Source: Embleya sp040629175
GTDB lineage: Bacteria > Actinomycetota > Actinomycetes > Streptomycetales > Streptomycetaceae
Reading direction: 5' to 3'
Length of the DNA stretch: 64,000 nt
Assembly: GCF_040629175.1 (NCBI RefSeq)
Contig: NZ_JBEXUX010000046.1
Coordinates: forward strand, 19,211-83,210
The translations under genes and the position numbers were made by a program. Shown here one piece after another: positions 7,631-16,320 of this stretch. Within the stretch, counting starts at the first letter, position 1. Each line of letters begins with the position of its first letter. Under the pieces are notes generated by a model. It was not told where the DNA came from. It was given only the letters and a program-made list of their open reading frames with translations, and ran no database searches.

Positions 7631-9076
7631 TCAGCCGTGGTGCAGCCAGACGCCCTTGGTTTCGGTGAACGCGTCGAGGGCGTACGAGCCCATCTCCCGT
7701 CCCCAGCCGCTGCTGCGAAACCCGCCCCAGGGCGCCGCCGGGTCGGGGATGGGCGGCATGTTCACGAACACCGCCCCGGCCCGGATGCCGGCCGTCAGCC
7801 GGTGCGCGGTGCGCAGGTCCGCGGTCCACACCGCGGCGGCCAGCCCGTAGTCGGTGTCGTTGGCGCGGGCGATCAGCTCGTCCTCGTCCTCGTAGGTGAG
7901 CACCGGCAGCACCGGGCCGAACACCTCGTCGCGGGCGATGGACATGGTGTCCCCGACGCCGGCCAGTACGGTGGGCCGGTAGAAATTGCCCCGCGCCAGG
8001 TCGCCGCCGGCCCGGCCGCCACCGGTGACGACCTCGGCGCCCTCGGCGACGCCCGCGGCGACCATGGACTCCACCCGGTTCAGGTGCTCCTCGCTGACCA
8101 GGGGGCCGAGGTCGGTCCCGGCGGCCAGTCCCGGGCCCAGTCGGAGCGCGGTGACGGCCGCGGCGAGCTTGTCGGTGAACTCCGCAGCGCGGGCGCGGTC
8201 CACGTAGAACCGGGAGTACGCCGCGCACACCTGACCGCTGTTCAGCAGCGCGCCTTGGAGGTTGCCCGCCACGGCGGCGTCGATGTCCGCGTCGCGGGCG
8301 ATGACGCTGGGGGCTTTGCCGCCCAGTTCGAGCGTGACCCGCTTGAGGTCGTCGGCGCTCGTCCGGGCGATCTCCCGGCCCACCGCGGTGGAGCCGGTGA
8401 ACGAGACCTTGTCCACCCCCCGGTGGGCGACCAGCGCCTGTCCGGTCTGCGGGCCGCCGGTGAGCAGGTTGACCACCCCGGCGGGCAGTCCCGCCTCCTG
8501 GCAGAGCCGGATCAGGTGTACCGAGGTCAGCGAGGTCTGCTCGGCGGGCTTCAGGATCACCGTATTGCCGCAGGCCAGCGCGGGCGCGATCTTCCAGGCC
8601 GCGATCATCAGCGGGAAGTTCCACGGGGTGATCAGCGCGCAGACGCCGACCGGTTCGCGCCGGGTGTAGTGCAGGGTGTCGGGAAAGGACACCGGGGCGA
8701 CCGACCCCTGGATCTTGGTCACCCACCCCGCGTAATAGCGGAAGTGCTCGGCGGCTCCCGCCACGCTCACCGCGCGCGCCACCCCCAGCGGCTGACCCTG
8801 GTCACGGGTCTCCAACTCGGCCAACTCGGCGGCGTCGCGCTCGATCAGGTCGGCGATGCGCCACAGTAGGCGGGCCCGTTCGGCCGCGGTGATCCGCGCC
8901 CAGGCCGGATCGCCGAGGGCGGCCCTCGCCGCATCGACGGCGGCGTCCACGTCCGACCGACCGGCCGCGGCCAGCCGACCGAGCAGCGCACCGTTCGCCG
9001 GGTCGTGCGCGGGGAACTCCGCACCGTCCGCCGCCGCCGTCCACGTTCCGCCGATGAGAAGCCGGCCCTTCGCCAT
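7631..9076 (-). CDS. NAD(P)-dependent aldehyde dehydrogenase
   Basis: A 481-residue enzyme of usual family length. Key elements are ITPWNFPLMIAAWKIAPAL (oxyanion Asn and cofactor region), KVSFTGSTAVGREIA (cofactor Gly motif), VTLELGGKAPSVI (catalytic Glu, about 254) and NSGQVCAAYSRFYV (catalytic Cys, about 288). These show an active soluble oxidoreductase turning an aldehyde into an acid. The AraC-type regulator gene lies 147 bases upstream on the same strand and an NTF2-like gene follows, suggesting a small catabolic unit induced by its substrate. The substrate is not evident. Confidence 0.92.
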   Translation of the reverse strand: MAKGRLLIGGTWTAAADGAEFPAHDPANGALLGRLAAAGRSDVDAAVDAARAALGDPAWARITAAERARLLWRIADLIERDAAELAELETRDQGQPLGVARAVSVAGAAEHFRYYAGWVTKIQGSVAPVSFPDTLHYTRREPVGVCALITPWNFPLMIAAWKIAPALACGNTVILKPAEQTSLTSVHLIRLCQEAGLPAGVVNLLTGGPQTGQALVAHRGVDKVSFTGSTAVGREIARTSADDLKRVTLELGGKAPSVIARDADIDAAVAGNLQGALLNSGQVCAAYSRFYVDRARAAEFTDKLAAAVTALRLGPGLAAGTDLGPLVSEEHLNRVESMVAAGVAEGAEVVTGGGRAGGDLARGNFYRPTVLAGVGDTMSIARDEVFGPVLPVLTYEDEDELIARANDTDYGLAAAVWTADLRTAHRLTAGIRAGAVFVNMPPIPDPAAPWGGFRSSGWGREMGSYALDAFTETKGVWLHHG

Positions 9077-9223
9077 GCCGCCGCCCTGGTGTCACGGCGC
9101 GTCCGACGCGCGCCTCCCGGAGCGAGGATCTCCCTTCGGGGGCCGGGTCTTCTTGTCTTTGGGCGCCCGGTACTTGTCCGTGGGCGCCGGCCCGGTCCGC
9201 GTTCCGGCCGCCCACGCGACGCC

Positions 9224-10183
9224 TCATCCGAGCGCCGTCGCCCGATACTCGCGCGGGCTGCATCCGTACGCGCGGCGGAACGTGCGGCTGAATCGGGCCG
9301 CGTCCGTCAGGCCCCAGCGGGCGGCGACGGCCCCGACCGGGCGTTCCCGGAAGGTGGGATCGCCCAACTCGCGGCGGCAGTGCTCCAGTCGGCGATGCCG
9401 TATCCAGCCGGACACGGTCGTCCCCTCCTCCTGGAAGAGCCGGTGCAGATGACGGGTGGAGACGTAGTGCGCGGCGGCCACCCGTTCCGGGCCCAGGCCG
9501 GGATCGCCGAGCCGGTCCTCGATATAGGCCCGGATCGTGGTGATCGACACCCCTCGGCCCGTCCCGCCGGCGGACGCGACCGGGTCGAACCGGGCCGTGA
9601 CCAGACCGGCCACCAGATCGCTCACCGTATCCGCCAGTCGGTGCAGCTCGGCCCCTTCGAACTCCGCGTGGTGCTGCGGAAGTTCCCGCAACAGGCTCAC
9701 CGCGAGGGCACCGAAGCCGCGCTGCCCGGACAGCCGCCGGGCGGTGGCCCGGCCCATCTCCCGCAACGGGACGCGCAGCAGGGGCCGCGGCAACATCACC
9801 ACCAGTTGGCGGTATTCCGCCCCGAAGGACAGGCTGTACGGGCGGGTGGTGTCGTAGATCGCGAAGTCACCGGCCGCGAGCGCCACTTCCCGGCCGTCCT
9901 GGCTCAGCACGCATGCTCCGGAGAGTTGGAGGCCCAGCTTGAAGTACTCGCCACCGGACGCCGTGATCAAGCGAGGGGTCCGGTGTACCGCGTGAGCATT
10001 CGCCGAGACCTCGGTGATCTGTAGCGCGCCCAGCTCCATGGACCGCATCCGGCCCCGGAACGGCCGCCCGGAGTTGTGCGCCGGCTCGGCGCGCAGCGGG
10101 ACGAAGGTTTCGGAGACGGCCGATCGCCAGTACTCGAAGCGGTCGGCGCCGCGCAGGCCGTCCGTCGTGACCACGAATTCCAT
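9224..10183 (-). CDS. AraC family transcriptional regulator
   Basis: A 319-residue regulator starting at ATG 10183 (MEFVVTTDGLRGADRFEYWR). The N-terminal 200 residues match the AraC-binding-like sensor found with ligand-inducible oxidoreductase genes, and the C-terminal 100 residues hold two helix-turn-helices (RVAAAHYVSTRHLHRLFQEE and AARWGLTDAARFSRTFRRAYG, ending SPREYRA). A longer open frame extends upstream through a decamer repeat, but that part is low-complexity and is not taken as coding. It probably activates the downstream aldehyde dehydrogenase gene. Confidence 0.88.
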   Translation of the reverse strand: MEFVVTTDGLRGADRFEYWRSAVSETFVPLRAEPAHNSGRPFRGRMRSMELGALQITEVSANAHAVHRTPRLITASGGEYFKLGLQLSGACVLSQDGREVALAAGDFAIYDTTRPYSLSFGAEYRQLVVMLPRPLLRVPLREMGRATARRLSGQRGFGALAVSLLRELPQHHAEFEGAELHRLADTVSDLVAGLVTARFDPVASAGGTGRGVSITTIRAYIEDRLGDPGLGPERVAAAHYVSTRHLHRLFQEEGTTVSGWIRHRRLEHCRRELGDPTFRERPVGAVAARWGLTDAARFSRTFRRAYGCSPREYRATALG

Positions 10184-10730
10184 GCCCCGCCAAGCCTTCC
10201 GATGTCTCGGTACGCGGTCATTGTGTCCGCCGACTGGTATCGCGCGCCAGATCGGCGGGGCATCGCCGGCCGAGGGCGGGGCGGCGACGACCGGTGGTGT
10301 GGCTTGGTGTTGCTCGGCACGGCTTGGTGCGGCCCGGTGCGGCCCGGTGTTGCCCGGTGCGGCTCGGTGTGGCTCGGCATGGCTTGGTGCGCCGGGGAAT
10401 GCCGCGCGTTGGTTCCGGCTGCGGCTGCTTCCCGGAACGGTCCGTCGCCGAGACATGCGCTGGACACGGGGTGGGTGTCGCCGCGGCCGGGGTGTCGATA
10501 CCACCGGCCGCGGCGCATCGCCTCGCCGTGGCGGGTCGGGCGTCGGGCGTACCGGCGGCAATGGCGGGGCGACCGCGTCGATGCGGGGCGAAACCGTTGC
10601 CGGGCGTGGTCGTCCCCGGTGGTACACACATCTCATGTGGCTGCCCCGCGCCCTCCGGTGGTTCGCGGCCGACCCGAGACCGGTGCGCGGGTCGGGCGTT
10701 GCGATCGGCGGACGCGTTCGTCGTCGGACC
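10184..10730. other. Gene-free stretch upstream of the araC-type gene
   Basis: No supported gene. It holds a 10-bp tandem repeat (10301-10390) and GC-rich sequence up to the snapalysin stop. Open frames here are Arg/Pro/Gly-rich on both strands and lack starts with ribosome sites. Confidence 0.5.
10301..10390. repeat. Nine-unit 10-bp imperfect tandem repeat
   Basis: Nine contiguous decamers follow consensus GGCyyGGTGy: GGCTTGGTGT, TGCTCGGCAC, GGCTTGGTGC, GGCCCGGTGC, GGCCCGGTGT, TGCCCGGTGC, GGCTCGGTGT, GGCTCGGCAT, GGCTTGGTGC. The 10-bp period is exact. It lies about 120 bases upstream of the AraC-type start, roughly one DNA turn per unit. Confidence 0.85.
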
Positions 10731-11315
10731 TCAGGGCACGTCGACCATCACCCGACCGTCGGCCGGGGTCTGCGCGGCGGCGGCACGGCCGCCGTAGGCG
10801 GACTCGACGCGGGACCGCTCGGCCGCGTCGGGGACGGGGTTCCTACAGGCGACTCCCGCGCTGGAGCCTGACATCAGCTTGGAGCACGGACCTGGTTTGG
10901 TGTCCGGGAGGCCCAGGTTGTGGCCGATCTCATGGGCCGCTATGCGGGTCTTGTCGTAGCCTTGGGCGACCGCCTGGCTGCCGAGTTCCACCCATCCCTG
11001 TCCACCCGGGCGGACAGGGCCCAGGCTTGCCTGCGGCCAACCGTTGGTGGCGATGATCCGAATCTGGGCACGAGTACCGGACGGCGCCTTCGCCAGCTTC
11101 ACGTTGGTGACGTTCGCGTTCCAGGTGGCGACTCCGGCCGCGATGGCCGCTTCCCAGCCACCGGCTCGGGAGTCGTCATAGTAGAGGGTCGTCGCCGCCG
11201 AAACGCTGTTCGGGGCGGCGTTGGACGGCGCGGAGGCGGCTTGCTCCGCAGGCACCATGACCATGGTGACGACCGCGGCGGTCCCGACTGCCGCGAACCA
11301 CTTGGAGTGGGGCAT
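10731..11315 (-). CDS. snpA: Snapalysin-type secreted zinc metalloprotease
   Basis: A 194-residue preproprotein. A signal peptide (MPHSKWFAAV, hydrophobic core, then AEQAASA) is followed by a compact mature protease starting near TTLYYDDSR. The zinc motif AAHEIGHNLGLPDTKPGP has the H-E-x-x-H-x-x-G-x-x-D order (His128, Glu129, His132, Asp138), with Asp as third ligand, the hallmark of snapalysins, the small neutral proteases of Streptomyces. Cys144 and Cys156 probably form the family disulfide. ATG at 11315 has GGAAGG 6 bases upstream. The divergent LysR activator usual for snpA is not present here. Confidence 0.9.
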   Translation of the reverse strand: MPHSKWFAAVGTAAVVTMVMVPAEQAASAPSNAAPNSVSAATTLYYDDSRAGGWEAAIAAGVATWNANVTNVKLAKAPSGTRAQIRIIATNGWPQASLGPVRPGGQGWVELGSQAVAQGYDKTRIAAHEIGHNLGLPDTKPGPCSKLMSGSSAGVACRNPVPDAAERSRVESAYGGRAAAAQTPADGRVMVDVP

Positions 11316-11619
11316 AAGCGTCCTTCCGCTGGATTTGTCCGTGGCGGGGAGAGCACAGGTCCCTGGGTTGTCGGCGACCTGTCGACTCGTGTTCGTCTTT
11401 GGGAGTATGTGCGTGCCCGTGGGTTCGCAGGCATACCAGTCGGCCATAACGTCCACGCAGGAGCGAAGAGGCCGCTCGGCCGGACGCCTGTCGCGCCGAA
11501 TCGCACCGCAGGTCGCGAGCCCCCGGCCGCCTCACCGACACGAGACCTCGGCCACCGCCGCACGCGTGCGGAAGGTGGCAGCGTGTGGCGCGAACCCAGG
11601 GCTACGGGCCGGAGATTTG
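11316..11619. other. Upstream region of snapalysin, no gene seen
   Basis: It contains the ribosome site and presumed promoter of the protease. No LysR-like gene or other coding pattern was found. Confidence 0.4.
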
Positions 11620-11802
11620 TCACGACTTCGACCAGGCGCGACCTCGCACACGGCCGACGACCGTGCCCGAACGTCGTGGGAAAACCGTGCCCGAACGTCG
11701 TGGGAAATCGGAACCGGTGACGCCGCAGGGACAGGTCGCGGTGCGGTGTTGCCGGTCGAAGGTGAAATCGTCCTTGGCGAAACCGGGGGCGGTCCGCCGC
11801 GT
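11620..11802 (-). pseudogene. IS1182-like transposase scrap
   Basis: A short minus-strand frame contains FAKDDFTFDRQHRTATCPCG, resembling the central segment of IS1182-family transposases (xxFTIDWDxxxVTCPxG). Flanking sequence is unrelated and no DDE motif remains. The fragment includes a 24-bp tandem duplication that repeats eight codons. Confidence 0.4.
11660..11707. repeat. 24-bp perfect tandem duplication
   Basis: Two adjacent copies of the 24-mer beginning ACCGTGCCCGAACGTCGTGG occupy 11660-11683 and 11684-11707. The length is a multiple of three, so the frame of the transposase scrap is kept. Confidence 0.85.
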
Positions 11803-12055
11803 GGGTCGACGCGCATCGCACCGGCTCCGAGTCCCGCAATCACGAACAACGCGAGAAGCCGGCCCCCGCGGTCGCCTTCGGCGATCCGATCGCTGCGTGC
11901 GCAACCACCCGCTCGCTGCCGGGTGTCCCCGACGGCATGACGTCGTCTCCCGCGCCGCCTCCGCCCGCGCCTCCGCTGTGGCAGCGCTGCGCGGAGGGGG
12001 CGGGCACGAGCGACTCCGTCGGCCGTCGGGGCATCCGTGTCACCGGGCGGACGGG
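11803..12055. other. Short gene-free stretch
   Basis: No protein family or conserved element recognised; the sequence lies between the transposase scrap and the end of the cobalamin operon. Confidence 0.4.
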
Positions 12056-12808
12056 TCAGTCTTCCGGCCGGTTTGCCGGCTCCTTCCTGCGCCGTGGGAG
12101 GCGATGCGTCGTGATCGGCCGGCCGCCGACGAGATGGTCGGTCACGATCGCGGTGATCGCCGCCGGGTCCACGTGCCCGTACCAGACGTCGTCGGGCTGC
12201 ACGCTGACCAGCGGAGCCTGGTTGCAGGGGAACTGGCACCCCGTCTGCGTGACGAGGACGTCGTCGTCGCCGAGCCCGTGCTCCCTGAGTTGCCGTATCA
12301 GCGAACGCTGGGTGTCGTCCGCGCCCTTGGCCGTGCAGCGCGGCCCGCGGCACACCATCACCTGGTGTCGGTGGCCGGTGACCTCCTCCCAGACCGGAGA
12401 GGTGAGACCGGGTTCCTCGCCGGTGATCGGTTCGGCGGATGCCACGGCATCGGCCACGCCATCCGCCGAGTCGACGAGCCGGGCGGCGACGAGCAGCACG
12501 GGGCGATGGCCGGCGCGCTCGCGCCACCAGTAGGCCGCGATCCGCCGCAGCCAGGAGTGGCCCGGACCGGACGCGCCGAGGCGGACCCCGATCAGGACGA
12601 CGGTCTCCGCGCCCGCGTCGGCCAGCCTGGTCAGCTCGGCCGACAGGGACGGCTCACCCAGTTGCAGGAACGCCGTCGTGGCGTGACACGACACGGCGGC
12701 CGTGCACAGCTCGGCCCGGCGATCGACCTCCGTGCCGGACATGCCGACCAGGACCGTCGTACGGCCCGAAGCAGGCCCTGCGGAGGATCCCGCACGGTCT
12801 TGGCTCAT
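12056..12808 (-). CDS. CbiX-like/(2Fe-2S) ferredoxin-domain protein
   Basis: A 250-residue, two-part protein. Residues about 15-130 (VLVGMSGTEVDRRAELC through SGPGHSWLRRIA) resemble a sirohydrochlorin-chelatase (CbiX)-like domain that would handle cobalt in corrin synthesis. Residues about 150-235 form a thioredoxin-like 2Fe-2S domain with cysteines in MVCRGPRCTAKG and TQTGCQFPCNQAP. ATG at 12808 overlaps the stop of the BtuD-like ATPase (ATGA), so it is the last gene of the riboswitch-controlled cobalamin operon. A role in cobalt insertion or cobalamin reduction is inferred from the domains and the context. Confidence 0.75.
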   Translation of the reverse strand: MSQDRAGSSAGPASGRTTVLVGMSGTEVDRRAELCTAAVSCHATTAFLQLGEPSLSAELTRLADAGAETVVLIGVRLGASGPGHSWLRRIAAYWWRERAGHRPVLLVAARLVDSADGVADAVASAEPITGEEPGLTSPVWEEVTGHRHQVMVCRGPRCTAKGADDTQRSLIRQLREHGLGDDDVLVTQTGCQFPCNQAPLVSVQPDDVWYGHVDPAAITAIVTDHLVGGRPITTHRLPRRRKEPANRPED

Positions 12809-13620
12809 GACTCGATCCCCTCGGAAAGCAAGCCGTTCCATCGGATGTGCGGTCGGTGGTGCAGGGGGTGCCGCTCCACGGTCGCGTCGACGCCGTAGAC
12901 GCGCGCGATCGTGGCGGAGGTGAGCACCTCGGCGACGGGCCCATGGGCCACCAGCCGGCCTTCGAGCAGCACGGCGACGTCGTCGCAGTAGGCGGCGGCG
13001 AGTTCGAGGTCGTGCAGAGCCGCGACGGTGGTGATACCGAGCCCGCGCACGGTGTCGAGGAAGCCGAGTTGGTAGCGCAGGTCGAGGTGGTTGGTGGGCT
13101 CGTCGAGCAGGAGCACCTCCGGTTCCTGGACCAGGGCGCGCGCGAGTTGCACGCGCTGGCGCTCGCCGCCGGACAGGGACGACCAGGTCCTGTCGAGCAG
13201 CGCGCCGACATCGGTGGCGGCGGCGGCCTCGGCGAGCACGGCCTGCTCGTGTGCGGTCGCGAGGCCGGGCAGCACGGGCCACCGGCCGCGGTGCGGCGTG
13301 CGCCCCAGGTCGATGACCTGGCGGGCCGTCAGCGGCAGCGCGGTGTCGGCCTGCTGTTCCATGAAGGCCACCCGGCGCGCGCGTCGGCGGGCCGTGAGGC
13401 TGTACAGGTCCTCGCCGTCGAGGAGGACTCGGCCCGTCTGCGGCCGGCGCAGCCCGGCCAGGGCCCGCAGCAGCGTCGTCTTGCCGGCGCCGTTCGGCCC
13501 GAGCAGGCCCGTCACCCGACCGAGGGCGAAGCCGACCGTCACGTCCGTCAACAACGTGGCGCCGTCGACGCGCACGCCGACGTGTTCGGCGGCCGGCGCC
13601 GCCGGGTTCACGACGATCAC
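12805..13620 (-). CDS. btuD: Cobalamin/iron-chelate ABC transporter ATPase (BtuD/FecE type)
   Basis: A 271-residue ATPase starting at GTG 13620. Walker A is TGLLGPNGAGKTTLLRAL (about 36-53), the signature is SSLSGGERQRVQLARAL, Walker B is EVLLLDEPTNHLD, and the switch His is in VAALHDLELAAAY. This is the FecE/BtuD class that powers siderophore and vitamin B12 importers. The choice of cobalamin rests on the cobalamin riboswitch at the head of the operon and the corrin-related last gene. The start overlaps the permease stop, consistent with coupled translation. Confidence 0.88.
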   Translation of the reverse strand: MIVVNPAAPAAEHVGVRVDGATLLTDVTVGFALGRVTGLLGPNGAGKTTLLRALAGLRRPQTGRVLLDGEDLYSLTARRRARRVAFMEQQADTALPLTARQVIDLGRTPHRGRWPVLPGLATAHEQAVLAEAAAATDVGALLDRTWSSLSGGERQRVQLARALVQEPEVLLLDEPTNHLDLRYQLGFLDTVRGLGITTVAALHDLELAAAYCDDVAVLLEGRLVAHGPVAEVLTSATIARVYGVDATVERHPLHHRPHIRWNGLLSEGIES

Positions 13621-14706
13621 GGCCGACTCCCCCCGGCCGACCTGCCGGCCGCCTGGCGCCACAACAACCATGCGAAGAACGGCGCTCCGAGCCCGGCGGT
13701 GACGACGCCGACGGGGATCTCCTGCTCCGGGAGCACCGAGCGCGCCACGATGTCGCTGCCCACGAGCAGCGACGCGCCCACGAGTGCGGACATGGGCAGC
13801 AGGAGGGCATGGCGCGGGCCGCACACCAGGCGGACGACGTGCGGCACGACCAGACCCACGAACCCGATGACGCCGGTATTGGCGACCAGACATGCGGTCA
13901 CCAGCGCCGCCGCGGCGATCAGGGCCCAGCAGGGTGCGTTCGACGTGCACACCGACGGAACGAGCCGCGGTCTCGCCGAACGCGAACGCGTCGAGGTCCC
14001 GGGCGGCCGCGACCATCGCCACCGTGCCGAGGACGGCCACCACAACCAGGAAGACGGCCGTGTTCCACCGCACCCCGGCCACCGAGCCCAGCGTCCACTC
14101 CATGACGCCGCGGGCGGCGTTGCGGTCGCCGAGGACGAGCACGACGAACGAGGTGTACGCGCCGCACAACTGCCCCACCGCGATGCCGGCCAGCACGGTC
14201 CGCGAGGCCGGCAGGGTCCGGCTGTGCGCACCGGCGAGGGTCAGCACGACCAGGACGGCGAGCAGGGCACCGACGAAGGCGGCGGCCGGGAGCGCGCCGA
14301 TCACCGCGGTGCCGGAGACTCCGACACCGAGTACGATCACGGTGACCGCGCCGACGGCGGCGCCGTTGGAGATCCCGAGCAGGTAGGGGTCGGCCAGGTC
14401 GTTGCCGGTCAGGGTCTGCAACACCGCGCCGCACACCGCGAGTCCCGCGCCCGTCGCGGCGGCCCCCAGGACGCGGGGCAGCCGCAGTTGCCAGATGATC
14501 CGGTCGTCCAGCGCCGTGACGTCGGAGCCACCGAGACCGAGTCGGCGCAGCACCACGTCGGCCACGACGTGCGGCGGCTCGTGGACCGATCCCACGGCGA
14601 GGCCGAGCAGCACGGTGGACAACAGCAGTACGGCGGCGACGGCCAGGGCCACCGCCGCACGGCTCGCGCCGGCGAGCCGTGCGGCGGGACGATCCGTCAC
14701 GGTCAC
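13617..14706 (-). pseudogene. btuC: BtuC/FecCD-type permease, split by a one-base frameshift
   Basis: The first two thirds (GTG 14706; TDRPAARLAGASRAAVALAV through FGETAARSVGVHVERTLL) and the last third (WALIAAAALVTACLVANTG through PFFAWLLWRQAAG, stop 13617) are in different frames. Together they make a normal FecCD permease of about 360 residues with ten membrane helices, including LRLPRVLGAAATGAGLAV and GFVGLVVPHVVRL. A single extra G in a GGGCCC run at 13922-13927 explains the break. Every other operon gene is intact, so either a recent inactivation or a sequencing error is possible. GTGA overlap with btuF supports the start. Confidence 0.85.
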
Positions 14707-15764
14707 GGACGCGGGGTCAGGTTGCCCAGGCCGGCCGATACCCGGACGGCACCGTCGGCGAGCAGCACGCCGGGGGTCGACTCGGAGAACGGCACGACCA
14801 CGTACGCACGGCGCTGGACGGCCTTGAGCTTGTTCAGCACGGGGTCGTGTTCGAGGTAGTCGATCTTGGACTGTGCGGTGTCCCAACCGGCGTCCGCGAG
14901 CACGATGGCGTCCGGGTCCGCCGCGACCACCTGCTCCCAACTCGTGGTCTTCCAGCCACCGGCCAGCGTGTCGAAGACGTTGCGGGCGCCGACGGCGTCG
15001 AGCACGAGCTGGGGTCCGCCGTGGCCCGCGCCGACGTACGGGGTTTTGGTACCCGAGTCGTACCAGAGCACGTTCAGGCCCTTGCCCGCCGACTTGGCCG
15101 TGACTTCGGCAAGTTGCCGCTTCTGCGCGTCCCGGATGGCGGCGGCGCGCTGTGCGACACCGAACACCTCGGCGACATCGCCCAGTTCGTCCCACACCGT
15201 CTGGAAGGACGCCGACGCCTGCTGCTTGCTGTCGGCGCACCCCAACGGCGACAGGTAGGTGGTGATGCCCTGGGAACCCAGTTCGTCCCGCGTGCCCGCC
15301 ACCTTGTCGGTGAAGGCGCTGGAGTAGGAGGCGTAGAGGAAATCCGGGCGCGCCGCGAGGAGTTTCTCCTTGGACGGATACTTCTCGGAGAGCACCGGGA
15401 CGGTGTCGTAGGCCGCCTTCCATCGCGCCGGGACCGCGTCGTCGAGGTACGCCGTCCCGGCCATCCGGGTCTGTAGATCGAGAGCCAGGGCGACTTCGGT
15501 GGCGCCCTGGTTGAGGGTGACCAACCGGGCCGGCGGTGACGTCACGGTGGTGGTGACGCCGCACCTGCTCACGCTCACCGGCGTCGAGTGGCTGCTCCCG
15601 GCCGCCGCGGCGGGCTTGTCGGCCTCGGGCGCACCCGTGCACGCGCCGAGCGCGCCGACGAGCAGGATCGCCACGACAGCGAGGCCGGAGCGCGTGGAAC
15701 GCGGGGCGCGCGCCGGAGGTATGAAACGTTCGAATCGAAACGGGCGCAGGGCAGCGCGGGGCAT
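14703..15764 (-). CDS. btuF: Cobalamin ABC transporter substrate-binding lipoprotein
   Basis: A 353-residue lipoprotein. The N-terminus is basic, then a hydrophobic helix leads to the lipobox VGALGACTG (Cys near 41). The mature part is a class III periplasmic-binding fold with TSPPARLVTLNQGATEVALA, KLLAARPDFLYASYSSAF and AADPDAIVLADAGW, typical of BtuF/FecB-like corrinoid and siderophore receptors. The cobalamin riboswitch directly upstream points to vitamin B12 or a precursor as ligand. It begins the btuF-btuC-btuD-ferredoxin operon. Confidence 0.88.
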   Translation of the reverse strand: MPRAALRPFRFERFIPPARAPRSTRSGLAVVAILLVGALGACTGAPEADKPAAAAGSSHSTPVSVSRCGVTTTVTSPPARLVTLNQGATEVALALDLQTRMAGTAYLDDAVPARWKAAYDTVPVLSEKYPSKEKLLAARPDFLYASYSSAFTDKVAGTRDELGSQGITTYLSPLGCADSKQQASASFQTVWDELGDVAEVFGVAQRAAAIRDAQKRQLAEVTAKSAGKGLNVLWYDSGTKTPYVGAGHGGPQLVLDAVGARNVFDTLAGGWKTTSWEQVVAADPDAIVLADAGWDTAQSKIDYLEHDPVLNKLKAVQRRAYVVVPFSESTPGVLLADGAVRVSAGLGNLTPRP

Positions 15765-15795
15765 GTGTTCTCCAACCCTCGTGGAACATGTCGCG

Positions 15796-15992
15796 CCGTG
15801 GCCGGTCTCCTGGCTTCCGCATCGACGTTCCGCAGCCGGCCTTCCCGGTTGGCTCGTTCCCGATCCACCCAGTGACCCCGACCGCTGTGGGAGCGGTCGG
15901 CGAGGGCCGCGAGACTCCGCGGCTACAGTGGCGAGGGCCGCGCCGGCATTCGACCGGCTTCCCGTACACCACGGCGGCGATAGGCTACCAAA
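15796..15992 (-). promoter_or_regulatory. Cobalamin riboswitch
   Basis: On the minus strand the leader contains the class I cobalamin-riboswitch blocks in order: GGTGTACGGGAAGCCGGTCG, GAATGCCGGCGCGGCCC, CGCCACTGTAGCC (the GCxACTG element), a stem ACCGCTCCCACAGCGGT, GTCACTGGGTGGATCGGGAA, CGGGAAGGCCGGC, and the B12 box GAAGCCAGGAGACCGGCC (15798-15815). The B12 box lies about 35 bases before the btuF start, where pairing could block the ribosome site. This predicts repression of the uptake operon when adenosylcobalamin is plentiful. Confidence 0.9.
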
Positions 15993-16151
15993 CCGCTCGT
16001 CGTGCCTCGTCGGCGCTCACGCCCACCGACGCCGGCCGGGTCCTCTCGGGACCGGCAACCCGCTCCGCGCCTGGACCCGCGGGTGGAACAACGGGTGGAG
16101 ACGCGGATGGATCCGAAGGTGGGTCCCTGCGGCGGAGGTCGCCTACGGGGC

Positions 16152-16320
16152 ATGGCCGTCCTGGGGGTTGCGCTCGTCGGGCTCGTGCTGCGGATGCTGC
16201 TTGCCCAGGCCGTCGCGCGCGACGTCCAAGCGGCCCGGATGCGGGCCGAGTCGGAGGAGGTGATACTCCCCCATCCGGCGCATCGCCCGGAGCCGCACGG
16301 GGCGGCGCTACCGCGTGTGG
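16152..16320 (+). CDS. Possible short membrane protein or fragment
   Basis: From an ATG at about 16152 the frame reads AVLGVALVGLVLRMLLAQAV and then ARDVQAARMRAESEEV, a believable membrane helix followed by a charged helix. The frame stays open but runs antisense into the DUF4097 gene, so a real product would have to end there or overlap. It may be a truncated gene. No family recognised. Confidence 0.25.

Noticed and set aside
10301..10390. The decamer array as a CRISPR
   Set aside because: Units are contiguous 10-mers with no spacers and no cas gene is present.
9224..10636. A 470-residue version of the AraC-type protein starting at 10636
   Set aside because: The extra 151 residues translate the decamer repeat and Pro/Arg/His-rich DNA; the conserved protein starts at 10183.
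14703..15764. Siderophore rather than cobalamin uptake for the ABC genes
   Set aside because: The protein families alone fit either, but the cobalamin riboswitch directly upstream favours corrinoids.
12805..15972. A single 1055-residue minus-strand open frame
   Set aside because: It is a chain of different genes (riboswitch leader, antisense of btuF, first part of btuC, btuD) that share a frame by chance; family boundaries and GTGA/ATGA overlaps define the real genes.
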